Assembly: GCA_030917725.1 (NCBI GenBank)
Contig: JAUPUE010000004.1
Location: 1-9,790 of the forward strand
Reading direction: 5' to 3'
Length of the DNA: 9,790 nucleotides
Origin: Patescibacteria group bacterium
GTDB taxonomy: Bacteria; Patescibacteriota; Minisyncoccia; Phycocordibacterales; EsbW-18
Shown here one piece after another: positions 1-5,789 of the stretch; position 1 is the stretch's first letter; the number at the start of each line of letters is the position of its first letter. The notes under the pieces are model-generated. The model made no database searches. It was not told the origin of the DNA and saw nothing but the letters and a program-made list of their open reading frames with translations. The translations under genes and the position numbers were made by a program.

Positions 1-750
1 TCGACATACAAGGTCTACATCATCGACGAAGTGCACATGCTCACCAAAGAAGCGTTCAACGCGCTTCTTAAGACGCTCGAGGAGCCACCGGCACACGTCA
101 TTTTTATACTCGCTACGACAGAGCTTGATAAATTGCCTGAGACAATTATCTCACGCTGTGAGGTGCACACGTTCAAATCGCCAACACGCAAGACGCTTCG
201 CGACCACATGGTGAACATTGCCAAAGAAGAGGGAAGAACGCTCGATGCTGGTGCCGCTGACATCATCGCGCTCGTTGCTGGCGGCTCATTCCGTGATGCA
301 CATGGTGTTTTGCAAAAGATCATGACTGCGACCGATGAGAAAAAGATCTCTGCGGATGATGCGGCTCGTATCACCGGTGCGCCGGCGCTTTCGTTGGTGA
401 ATGATGTCGTTACTGGTATCGCCGAAGGCACGCCAGAGATTGCTCTTGGTGCTATTTCAACCGCCGCACAAAACGGCGTCTCGATGAAACTCTTCTCCGA
501 ACTCATCCTTCAGCGCCTCCGCGCGGTTCTTGTGTTGCGTTTTGCTCCCGCATCCAAAGCAGACATCTCCGAAGAATACACAGCAGAAGACGTCGAGCTC
601 CTCGAGAAGCTTGCCAAAGATACAAAGTCACCAATCAACTCAGCATTGTTGCTCCGTTTTCTCGACGCATCCGCACAAATCGACCGTTCGGCGCTCCCAT
701 CGCTTCCACTTGAGCTTGCCGTCGTAGACAGTGTCAAAAGCGCTGCTTAA
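1..750 (+). CDS. dnaX: DNA polymerase III subunit gamma/tau, 3' part (5' end outside window)
   Basis: AAA+ ATPase core of the clamp loader, which opens the sliding beta clamp and loads it on primed DNA. The reading frame is open from base 1, so the Walker A half is missing from the window. In the visible 249 residues, the Walker B strand with DEVHML is at about 7-14, followed by the family-typical segment AFNALLKTLEEPP (18-30), sensor 1 ILATTE (36-41) and the arginine-finger motif SRC (51-53). A sensor 2-like GGSFRDAHGVL lies in the lid domain, and a helical domain III ends in the characteristic LPLELAVVD. The protein stops about seven residues after that motif, so the DnaB- and polymerase-binding domains IV-V of long tau forms are absent. 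This gives a naturally gamma-like product. The TAA stop overlaps the stop of the convergent hydrolase gene. The identification is secure. The short form may be a lineage trait, not damage, because the frame ends cleanly. Confidence 0.95.
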   Translation, partial: STYKVYIIDEVHMLTKEAFNALLKTLEEPPAHVIFILATTELDKLPETIISRCEVHTFKSPTRKTLRDHMVNIAKEEGRTLDAGAADIIALVAGGSFRDAHGVLQKIMTATDEKKISADDAARITGAPALSLVNDVVTGIAEGTPEIALGAISTAAQNGVSMKLFSELILQRLRAVLVLRFAPASKADISEEYTAEDVELLEKLAKDTKSPINSALLLRFLDASAQIDRSALPSLPLELAVVDSVKSAA

Positions 751-1379
751 TTCTGCGCAGGAATCCCTTCCTTTCGCGCGAGCTCGAGGAACTCATCTCG
801 GGTCTCGGGTTTATTCTCGAAGTGCATAGGGACTACTATCCTTGCTTCCTTGAATGTTTTTACGAAATCAATCGCTTCTTGTGGGCCGAATGTGTAATGC
901 GTTCCGACGGGAACCAGGAGGAGATCGACTTCGAGTGCAGTCGTGTCTATTCCAGATGGATAGAACATATCTCCTGGAAAGTAGATTTTCTTATCATCAA
1001 CTTCGATGAGAAAGCCTAGATTTTCTTTGAGTGGATTGATGTTGGGACCGTGGTCAACGGTGAATGCAGTGATTTTGAAATCTCCTATACCAAACGTTGT
1101 TCCCGCCTCGATGTGCTTGAGTTCGCATGACAAAGCTCCCTCTGGAAGGGAAGCACGGCACTCGTCGTTCAAATAGAGATCTTTGGGAGAAAGCTTTCGT
1201 ATGTTCTCTGGGAAAAAGTGATCGCCGTGAATGTGCGAGACGAGCATCGCGTCGCATGCGACACCTTCGAGGTTTTCGATTGGAGTCTTATTGCCGATAT
1301 CGACGCCTAATCTAAAGCCACTCGCTGACTCAAAGATGAAACCTGATTGCTCGAACTTCTTAAAGGTTTTTAGATCCAT
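747..1379 (-). CDS. Metallo-beta-lactamase-fold hydrolase, UPF0173/UlaG-like
   Basis: A 210-residue cytoplasmic metal-dependent hydrolase. The signature metal-binding motif SHIHGDHF supplies H49, H51, D53 and H54. Further likely ligands are H110 (VDHGPN), D137 (FPGD) and H186 (VVPMHF). The GTHYTFGPQEA stretch (159-169) followed by a PMH motif resembles UPF0173 proteins and the UlaG lactonase group more than RNase Z or glyoxalase II. No signal peptide or membrane segment is visible. The substrate cannot be told from sequence, since UPF0173 members mostly have no assigned substrate. The start chosen is the ATG 12 nt downstream of the tRNA-Gln gene on the same strand. There is no Shine-Dalgarno sequence, and little room for a promoter unless one lies inside the tRNA. 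The gene is therefore probably expressed by read-through from the tRNA transcript. It converges on dnaX with overlapping stop codons. The fold is confident and the function is not. Confidence 0.88.
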   Translation of the reverse strand: MDLKTFKKFEQSGFIFESASGFRLGVDIGNKTPIENLEGVACDAMLVSHIHGDHFFPENIRKLSPKDLYLNDECRASLPEGALSCELKHIEAGTTFGIGDFKITAFTVDHGPNINPLKENLGFLIEVDDKKIYFPGDMFYPSGIDTTALEVDLLLVPVGTHYTFGPQEAIDFVKTFKEARIVVPMHFENKPETRDEFLELARKEGIPAQN

Positions 1380-1391
1380 AGAGTATGTTTA

Positions 1392-1462
1392 TTGCCGGAC
1401 TTGGATTCGAACCAAGATACCCGCCTCCAAAGGGCGGTGTCCTACCATTAGACGATCCGGCA
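1392..1462 (-). tRNA. tRNA-Gln, anticodon TTG
   Basis: On the minus strand a complete cloverleaf can be drawn. The acceptor stem TGCCGGA/TCCGGCA has 7 bp, all paired. The D stem is GTCT/GGAC with loop AATGGTA, the anticodon stem CCGCC/GGCGG has loop CTTTGGA (anticodon UUG, reading CAA), the variable region is GTAT, and the T stem CTTGG/CCAAG has loop TTCGAAT. The discriminator is A and no CCA is encoded, so the end would be added by CCA-adding enzyme. The first pair is U1-A72. This is the identity element that bacterial GatCAB uses on tRNA-Gln in organisms charging it indirectly through Glu-tRNA-Gln, although E. coli tRNA-Gln also has it. The next gene on this strand, an MBL-fold hydrolase, starts 12 nt past the 3' end. 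Confidence 0.96.
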
Positions 1463-1523
1463 GAGATCGAATACCCACAAAATACAATAAAAATCGCACA
1501 ATATAAAGGTGTCGTGGTTTGTG

Positions 1524-1529
1524 TATACT
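1524..1529 (+). promoter_or_regulatory. Putative -10 element of the phosphatase-peptidase operon
   Basis: The hexamer TATACT matches the -10 consensus at five of six positions and is followed after 6 nt by the ATG at 1536. Initiation 7 nt downstream of the hexamer would begin exactly at that ATG and give a leaderless mRNA. No convincing -35 box is seen 16-18 nt upstream. Its position also argues against the GTG at 1509 as start codon. Confidence 0.5.
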
Positions 1530-1535
1530 ATGCGT

Positions 1536-2342
1536 ATGAAATGGCCCGCAAGTGTCAGCATTGTCCGACATGGACAGTCCGCATACAATCTCCTCAATAA
1601 AATCAAAAAAGACGAGCGCTCTGCGTTCGGTATATTTGAAAGTCAGTTCAAAAAAGAGTACGAAGGAGCCAATGATGAAGCGTGGGTAAGTGACGAATTG
1701 CGAACACTTGCTATTGCCGCACGCCGAGAGCTGAATGGCACATTTTCGGAGGGTGACTATGCTACACCACTCACTGAGGAGGGTATACGTCAGTCGAGAG
1801 AGACGGGGGCACGTTTACTCAATGAGATACCTATGCCCGACGTGGTCTTTGTTTCGCCATACCTAAGGACGCGAAAAACATTTGAGCATATTCTCGAAAC
1901 GTGTCCGCAACTCTCCGATGTAAAGATGGTTTTTGAAGAACGTATTCGTGAACAGGAGCATGGGCTTTCTACTATTTACAACGATCGACGCATCTATCTG
2001 ACGCTCAATCCAGAACAAGGTGTACTGTATCGTCGTGGAGGTGACTACGAATACCGCTTTCTCAATGGAGAGAACAAGGCCGATGTCCGCAATCGTATCC
2101 GAAGCTTCATCGACACACTCATCAGAGAACATTCGGGTCAAAACGTGTTGTTGATATCGCACCACCTCACGCTTCTCGCATTTCGAGCAACCATGGAGCG
2201 CTGGGATCGTGAAGAATTTATGCGTGTTGATAAGGAAGAGACGCCCGTTAACTGTGGTGTCACGCTCTATCAGGGTAAGCCGCTTCTTGGTCGAGATGGA
2301 AAACTCGTTTTGGAGCGATACAATCAACAACTCTATGCATAA
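1536..2342 (+). CDS. Histidine phosphatase superfamily (phosphoglycerate mutase-like) protein
   Basis: A 268-residue branch-1 histidine phosphatase. The catalytic motif IVRHGQSAYN is at residues 9-18 with the phospho-accepting histidine at 12. TPLTEEGIRQSRETG and SPYLRTRKT follow in the usual order and supply phosphate-binding arginines. EERIREQEHG is probably the acid region, and LLISHHLTL near residue 210 carries the second catalytic histidine. The roughly 60 residues between the RHG motif and TPLTEEG are longer than in minimal phosphatases and are rich in charged residues, perhaps forming a cap. The substrate is unknown: it could be a sugar phosphate, a phosphoprotein or a nucleotide. ATG 1536 is chosen because a -10-like TATACT ends 6 nt before it. 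ATG 1530 and GTG 1509 are in-frame alternatives. The gene overlaps the following peptidase gene by 8 nt, so the two are probably co-translated. Confidence 0.85.
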   Translation: MKWPASVSIVRHGQSAYNLLNKIKKDERSAFGIFESQFKKEYEGANDEAWVSDELRTLAIAARRELNGTFSEGDYATPLTEEGIRQSRETGARLLNEIPMPDVVFVSPYLRTRKTFEHILETCPQLSDVKMVFEERIREQEHGLSTIYNDRRIYLTLNPEQGVLYRRGGDYEYRFLNGENKADVRNRIRSFIDTLIREHSGQNVLLISHHLTLLAFRATMERWDREEFMRVDKEETPVNCGVTLYQGKPLLGRDGKLVLERYNQQLYA

Positions 2343-4137
2343 AGAGGGAATACATAAGAAACGTGGAAGCAAAGACTATAAAACATCATGGAATTTCACC
2401 CTTTTGTATAAGAGTGACAATGATCCGCAGATTGAACGCGACATGGAGGAGATCGAACGAACGTGCGTGACGTTTGAAAAGAAGTATTCCAAAAAGGATT
2501 TTATATCGACGCCATCCAAACTCCTCGCGGCACTCAAAGATTATGATGGGCTCGAAGCGATAGTAAACGCTGCGAAGCCGTGGTGGTACTTCGCACTGCG
2601 CACCGATTCCAACTCGGATGATACAAAACTCGCGGCTCGTTCGACGCACTATGAACAACGTCTCACCGCTGCGACGAATCGCATCCAATTTTTTAGTCTC
2701 AAGATTGCTGCGATTCCCCAGTCGAAACATCGAGCCCTGGTCAATAACCCTGTGCTCAAAGCATACAAGTACTCACTCGAACGTGCATTCCGCGGCGCGA
2801 AGCATTGTCTTTCTGAAGGAGAAGAGCAGCTTTCATCTCTTTTGGATCAGACAAGTCACACGATGTGGGTGGATGGGGGTCAGAAGCTTCTTAATGAACG
2901 TACAATTCTCTGGAAAGGGAAGCCGATACCCGTTGCACAGGGAATCGCTCTATTGGCTGACCAGTCGATGAAAGATCGTCAGATTCTCAATACAAAGATC
3001 AATGAGACGCTCAAGGCGGCAAGCGATTACAGTGAGATTGAGATTAATGCCGTGGTCAATCACAAGAAAGTGCTTGATGAGCGTCGGAAGTTCTCCAAAC
3101 CATACAGCAGTACGGTCCTCTCATATCAAAATGATGATGCAACGGTTGAGAACGTCGTCGCAACCGTTTCAAAACGATTCGACATCAGTCATCGTTTCTA
3201 TAAACTCCATGCAAAGTTGTTGGGGGTGAAGAAGACGACTACTGCTGATCGTGCGGCAAAAATCGGGAGCATCAAAAGGAAGTTCACGTTCCCTGAAGCT
3301 GTTGCACTCGTACGAGATTCATTCGAGTCCATCGATCCCCGATATGCTGCCGTTCTCGATCAATTTGTTGCCAATGGACAGATAGACGCTTATCCAAAAA
3401 AAGGTAAACGGGGTGGTGCGTACTGTTGGGGAGCAGGAAAGGAACACACATTCGTTCTCCTCAATCATGTGGATGACATCACTTCCACCGAGACGCTCGC
3501 ACATGAAATGGGCCACGCGATTCACACAGAGCTCTCGAACAAGCAACCGGCCCGGTATCGCCATTACTCGACAGCAACTGCTGAGGTGGCAAGTACATTT
3601 TTCGAATGTATAGCAGGAGAGCTAATCGAGCAGAACCTCTCTGAGCGGGAACGTGTGGTTTTTCTTCACAATAAAATTCTGGGCGATGTCATGACCATTT
3701 TTAGACAGATTGCGTGCTTTAACTTCGAGCTTGAACTACATGAGCGCATACGAAAAGAAGGCCAGCTTTCGAAGGAGGTAATGGCACAACTTCTTTCAAA
3801 GCACCTGCGTTCCTATCTGGGAGATGCAGTGACTGTGACCGATGACGACGGGTACTTCTTTGCCTATTGGTCTCATATCCGCAATTTCTTCTACGTTTAC
3901 ACATATGCATTCGGTCAGATTGTCAGTCGCGCTCTTTTTGAAAAGTGGAAAGCCGATAAGAGCTATGCAAAGAAGATAGAGCAGTTTCTAAACGCTGGTG
4001 GTTCGATGACACCAGAGGATATTTTTGCAAGCATTGGTATCAATGTTCGTGACCCCAAGTTTTTCCTCGCGGGGCTCAAGGGAATCGAAAAAGATCTTGA
4101 TCGACTTGAGAAAACGGCCAAAAAGGTCTGGAAATAG
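2335..4137 (+). CDS. pepF: M3 family zinc oligopeptidase, oligoendopeptidase F-like
   Basis: A 600-residue cytoplasmic metallopeptidase that would degrade short peptides. The zinc motif is AHEMGHAIH, with HExxH at about residues 390-394. A TAEVAST segment follows about 23 residues later, and its glutamate (about 417) is the likely third zinc ligand. GKRGGAYCWG upstream and YFFAYWSHIRNFFYVYTYAFG near 508-528 are typical PepF substrate-pocket segments. The N-terminal part (WNFTLLYKSDNDPQIERDM) matches the opening of the M3B helical domain. The length is usual for PepF (about 600). The ATG at 2335 is chosen because longer in-frame extensions lie entirely inside the phosphatase gene and do not resemble the family. 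The start overlaps the phosphatase stop in ATGCATAA, which suggests translational coupling, and no Shine-Dalgarno sequence is near. No signal peptide is seen. The family assignment is firm. The peptide substrates are not known, but recycling of scavenged peptides would fit a reduced organism. Confidence 0.93.
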   Translation: MHKEGIHKKRGSKDYKTSWNFTLLYKSDNDPQIERDMEEIERTCVTFEKKYSKKDFISTPSKLLAALKDYDGLEAIVNAAKPWWYFALRTDSNSDDTKLAARSTHYEQRLTAATNRIQFFSLKIAAIPQSKHRALVNNPVLKAYKYSLERAFRGAKHCLSEGEEQLSSLLDQTSHTMWVDGGQKLLNERTILWKGKPIPVAQGIALLADQSMKDRQILNTKINETLKAASDYSEIEINAVVNHKKVLDERRKFSKPYSSTVLSYQNDDATVENVVATVSKRFDISHRFYKLHAKLLGVKKTTTADRAAKIGSIKRKFTFPEAVALVRDSFESIDPRYAAVLDQFVANGQIDAYPKKGKRGGAYCWGAGKEHTFVLLNHVDDITSTETLAHEMGHAIHTELSNKQPARYRHYSTATAEVASTFFECIAGELIEQNLSERERVVFLHNKILGDVMTIFRQIACFNFELELHERIRKEGQLSKEVMAQLLSKHLRSYLGDAVTVTDDDGYFFAYWSHIRNFFYVYTYAFGQIVSRALFEKWKADKSYAKKIEQFLNAGGSMTPEDIFASIGINVRDPKFFLAGLKGIEKDLDRLEKTAKKVWK

Positions 4138-4152
4138 GGCAGTGGAGTGCTA

Positions 4153-4181
4153 TTGACTTTTAGCTAAAAATCATATACAGT
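4153..4181 (+). promoter_or_regulatory. Sigma-70-type promoter of the secreted-protein gene
   Basis: A -35 TTGACT (4153-4158) is separated by 17 nt from TACAGT (4176-4181), predicting a transcript start near 4188 and a leader of about 64 nt. TATACA (4174-4179) is an overlapping alternative -10 with a 15-nt spacer. This is the only promoter in the window with a recognisable -35 at normal spacing. Confidence 0.6.
4158..4169. promoter_or_regulatory. Perfect 12-bp dyad in promoter spacer, possible operator
   Basis: TTTTAGCTAAAA is a perfect palindrome that starts at the last base of the -35 box and fills most of the spacer up to the -10. A homodimeric repressor or activator bound there would sit directly on the promoter. 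The AT-rich sequence could arise by chance. Confidence 0.35.
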
Positions 4182-4192
4182 ATTGGGTAGGA

Positions 4193-4214
4193 GTTTCGGG
4201 CTCTGACCCGAGAC
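4193..4214 (+). promoter_or_regulatory. 5'-leader hairpin of the secreted-protein mRNA
   Basis: GTTTCGGG (4193-4200) pairs with CCCGAGAC (4207-4214) over 8 bp with one G-U pair and the 6-nt loop CTCTGA. It would lie within a few nucleotides of the predicted transcript 5' end, is not followed by a T-run and leaves the ribosome binding site free. It therefore looks more like an mRNA-stabilising 5' structure than a terminator. Confidence 0.5.
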
Positions 4215-4237
4215 GCAACGAAGTACATTCCAAATCT

Positions 4238-4242
4238 GGAGG
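4238..4242 (+). promoter_or_regulatory. Strong Shine-Dalgarno site
   Basis: GGAGG lies 9 nt before the ATG at 4252 and fixes that start. It is the only canonical SD at good spacing in the window. Most neighbouring genes have none. Confidence 0.8.
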
Positions 4243-4251
4243 AAACTAGTC

Positions 4252-4911
4252 ATGAAGATCAGCAATCTGCTGTTCGCCGCAGTTCTCGCAGTCGTTCTCG
4301 TCGCCACGCCGGCGTTCGCCATCACAACCGTTTTCAACAACGGTTTCGAAGACGGCACCCTCTGTTCGTGGGGCCCGACCGGGTGCACGACTCTCGCGCT
4401 CGTGGATACGAGCGCCGAATCGCCCGTCAGTGGGCACGAAGAGTGGGCGGATTACACGGTTCAATTCACCGTCCATGCTGGTGGCCGCGACCTCTGGTTC
4501 GAGAAGGAGGCCGAACGATCGGTGAATCCCAACCTGACGAAAGGGTTCTGGTTCAGCATCGAGTCCGGCGCTGGCGTCACCTACAACGGCGGCATCACGC
4601 CATTCTGGGTATCCGCGACCTGTACGGCTCCATGTGCTGATACACCGACGCACTTCAAGGTCGGTGCAAATACCACCAAGACGTTCTGGCTCATCGTTCG
4701 TCTCGACAACATCGGGGCGACGGAGGGTACCTATCGGATGCGGATGAAAGGCATGTCGTACCGGTTTGATGGGAATAACGGTGACGGGGTAACACTCATC
4801 ACCAACATCCCGTCCGGCTTCGTCACACCGACGAGGTTCGTCGATGATCAGGACACCGGCAACCTCGGTGTCGACGCCAACAGCTACGACGATTTCCACA
4901 ACAACCTGTAG
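4252..4911 (+). CDS. Secreted protein of unknown function with signal peptide
   Basis: I do not recognise this 219-residue protein. Residues 1-23 form a classical Sec signal peptide: a lysine at position 2, a hydrophobic core LLFAAVLAVVLVA, and an ATPAFA cleavage site before ITTVF. The mature part (about 196 aa) begins with FNNGFEDGTLCSW, a turn-rich segment often seen at the start of secreted beta-sandwich or carbohydrate-binding-like domains. It has four cysteines (38, 45, 124, 128) spaced as two close pairs, so two disulfides are possible. Aromatic residues and strand-like alternation throughout suggest an all-beta fold. There is no second membrane segment, sorting motif or lipobox. It stands alone with its own promoter, leader hairpin, GGAGG site and terminator. 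Sampled 60-base lines in its first half hold 39-40 G+C, against 26-30 in neighbouring genes, and it uses GGG and CGG codons. Together these point to strong independent expression and possibly to acquisition by transfer. An extracellular binding or structural role is only a guess. Confidence 0.82.
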   Translation: MKISNLLFAAVLAVVLVATPAFAITTVFNNGFEDGTLCSWGPTGCTTLALVDTSAESPVSGHEEWADYTVQFTVHAGGRDLWFEKEAERSVNPNLTKGFWFSIESGAGVTYNGGITPFWVSATCTAPCADTPTHFKVGANTTKTFWLIVRLDNIGATEGTYRMRMKGMSYRFDGNNGDGVTLITNIPSGFVTPTRFVDDQDTGNLGVDANSYDDFHNNL

Positions 4912-4933
4912 CGCAGCCATGCAGTACGGGATT

Positions 4934-4966
4934 GGGCCCACGCTTCGCGCTGGGCCCTTTTCTTTT
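4934..4966 (+). terminator. Rho-independent terminator after the secreted-protein gene
   Basis: The arms GGGCCCA (4934-4940) and TGGGCCC (4951-4957) pair over 7 bp. CGC/GCG inside can add 3 bp around a TTC loop with one bulged C. The run TTTTCTTTT follows. It lies 22 nt after the stop codon and closes the monocistronic unit. Confidence 0.88.
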
Positions 4967-4989
4967 GGCAACAATTATTTGACACATTT

Positions 4990-4995
4990 GATACT
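4990..4995 (+). promoter_or_regulatory. Putative -10 element of the ZIP transporter operon
   Basis: GATACT lies 8 nt before the ATG at 5004, and an overlapping TATAGA lies at 4995-5000. TTGGCA (4965-4970) could be a -35 at a loose 19-nt spacing. The TTGACA at 4979-4984 is too close to serve. Initiation would occur at or next to the ATG, leaving no room for a ribosome binding site. Confidence 0.4.
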
Positions 4996-5003
4996 ATAGA
5001 TAC

Positions 5004-5786
5004 ATGTTGATTTTGATTTCCATCGCAGCATTCATCGCCACCTTTGCCGGTGGTCTTTTGGCGCTCCGCTTTCGCGACAAGCTCCACCTTGTTTTGGGAT
5101 TCAGTGCTGGTGCGGTTATTGCTGTTGCATTCTTTGACCTCATTCCCGAAGCTTTCGAGCTTGCAGAAGGATTTCGCGAGCCTGCGACGATTGCGCTTTA
5201 CATGGCGATTGGATTCTTCGCGTATCTCTTCATCGACCGTCTTCTTTTCTTTCATGCCTCGCGCCGCGAAGAGCAAGATCATGGGATGGATATGCACGAC
5301 CATGCGCACACGCATGTTGGAGGTTTGGGTGCCGGAGGATTGGTTGCACACAGCTTCTTTGATGGTGTCGCAGTCGGCCTCGCATTCCAGGTGTCAGTCG
5401 AAGTCGGTGCACTCGTCGCAACAGCAGTTCTCATCCACAAAATCTCGGACGGCATCAGCACGGTGGGCGTTGTTCTCAAAGGAGAGAACGCTGAGCGTTC
5501 TTTACTCCCCGCTCAGCGGGGAGAGGGAAGCCACGCTCGCGCGCTCAAATGGCTCACGTTCGCCGCGGTTGCTCCCGTTCTCGGCGTGCTTTCGACTGCA
5601 GCAATCTCTATCCCCGAGAACGCACTCGGCGTTATGCTTGCGGTCTTTGCTGGGTTCTTCATCTACATGGGCGCATCCGATCTCATCCCCGAAAGCCACC
5701 ACGCACATCCCAAGCTTCTTACCACGGTGATGACGTTCCTCGGTGCTGGTGTTCTGTATGCCGCGATTAGCTTTGCGGGGGTTTAG
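5004..5786 (+). CDS. ZIP family divalent metal transporter
   Basis: A 260-residue inner-membrane transporter of the ZIP family (Zn/Fe/Mn uptake into the cytoplasm). About eight hydrophobic segments are visible, near residues 3-22, 28-48, 61-83, 108-130, 133-156, 184-204, 206-225 and 236-258. The metal path is marked by HSFFDG (116-121) and HKISDG (145-150), at the usual positions of the two conserved ZIP helices 4 and 5. The loop before helix 4 is rich in histidine and aspartate (DHGMDMHDHAHTH, 92-104), a probable metal-sensing or delivery loop. DLIPEA (45-50) and DLIPESHH (226-233) are repeated related segments. The loop at about 157-180 contains a palindromic DNA insert that is translated in frame. 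The ATG at 5004 follows a -10-like hexamer and has no SD. The 2H phosphoesterase gene starts 3 nt after the stop. Metal specificity cannot be decided. Confidence 0.92.
   Translation: MLILISIAAFIATFAGGLLALRFRDKLHLVLGFSAGAVIAVAFFDLIPEAFELAEGFREPATIALYMAIGFFAYLFIDRLLFFHASRREEQDHGMDMHDHAHTHVGGLGAGGLVAHSFFDGVAVGLAFQVSVEVGALVATAVLIHKISDGISTVGVVLKGENAERSLLPAQRGEGSHARALKWLTFAAVAPVLGVLSTAAISIPENALGVMLAVFAGFFIYMGASDLIPESHHAHPKLLTTVMTFLGAGVLYAAISFAGV
5484..5527. repeat. Two adjacent palindromes in frame inside the ZIP gene
   Basis: GAACGCT-G-AGCGTTC (5486-5500) and CTCCCCGCT-C-AGCGGGGAG (5505-5523) are both perfect inverted repeats with a single central base. Their cores CGCTGAGCG (5489-5497) and CGCTCAGCG (5510-5518) are reverse complements of each other, so the two arms can also pair together. 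The segment encodes codons about 161-174, in the hydrophilic loop between two membrane helices. It looks like an interspersed palindromic element inserted without breaking the frame. Confidence 0.75.
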
Positions 5787-5789
5787 TTT

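Noticed and set aside
15..506. A 163-codon minus-strand frame opposite dnaX.
   Set aside because: It is Ser/Ala-rich, low in complexity and without initiation signals. The sense strand carries conserved DnaX motifs.
2209..2334. A 42-residue N-terminal extension of the M3 peptidase frame.
   Set aside because: It lies wholly inside the phosphatase gene, is basic and unlike the PepF N-terminus, and the ATG at 2335 gives the usual family length.
1863..2372. A 169-codon minus-strand frame opposite the phosphatase.
   Set aside because: It lies against a well-supported histidine phosphatase gene, has no motif or initiation signal, and its composition looks random.
4246..4974. A 242-codon open frame on the minus strand opposite the secreted-protein gene, longer than the sense gene.
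   Set aside because: It begins inside the terminator and has no ribosome binding site or recognisable domain. It is rich in Arg, Gly and Asp, as expected for the reverse of a GC-rich gene. The sense frame has a signal peptide, SD, promoter and terminator.
4151..4983. TATTGAC and TATTTGAC on either side of the secreted-protein cassette as possible target-site duplications.
   Set aside because: They differ by an inserted base, both contain a common TTGAC promoter-like word, and no transposase or terminal inverted repeats are present.
4979..4984. A perfect TTGACA upstream of the ZIP gene as its -35 box.
   Set aside because: The position 17 nt downstream falls on the start codon with no -10-like sequence, and the -10-like hexamers present are only 5-10 nt away.
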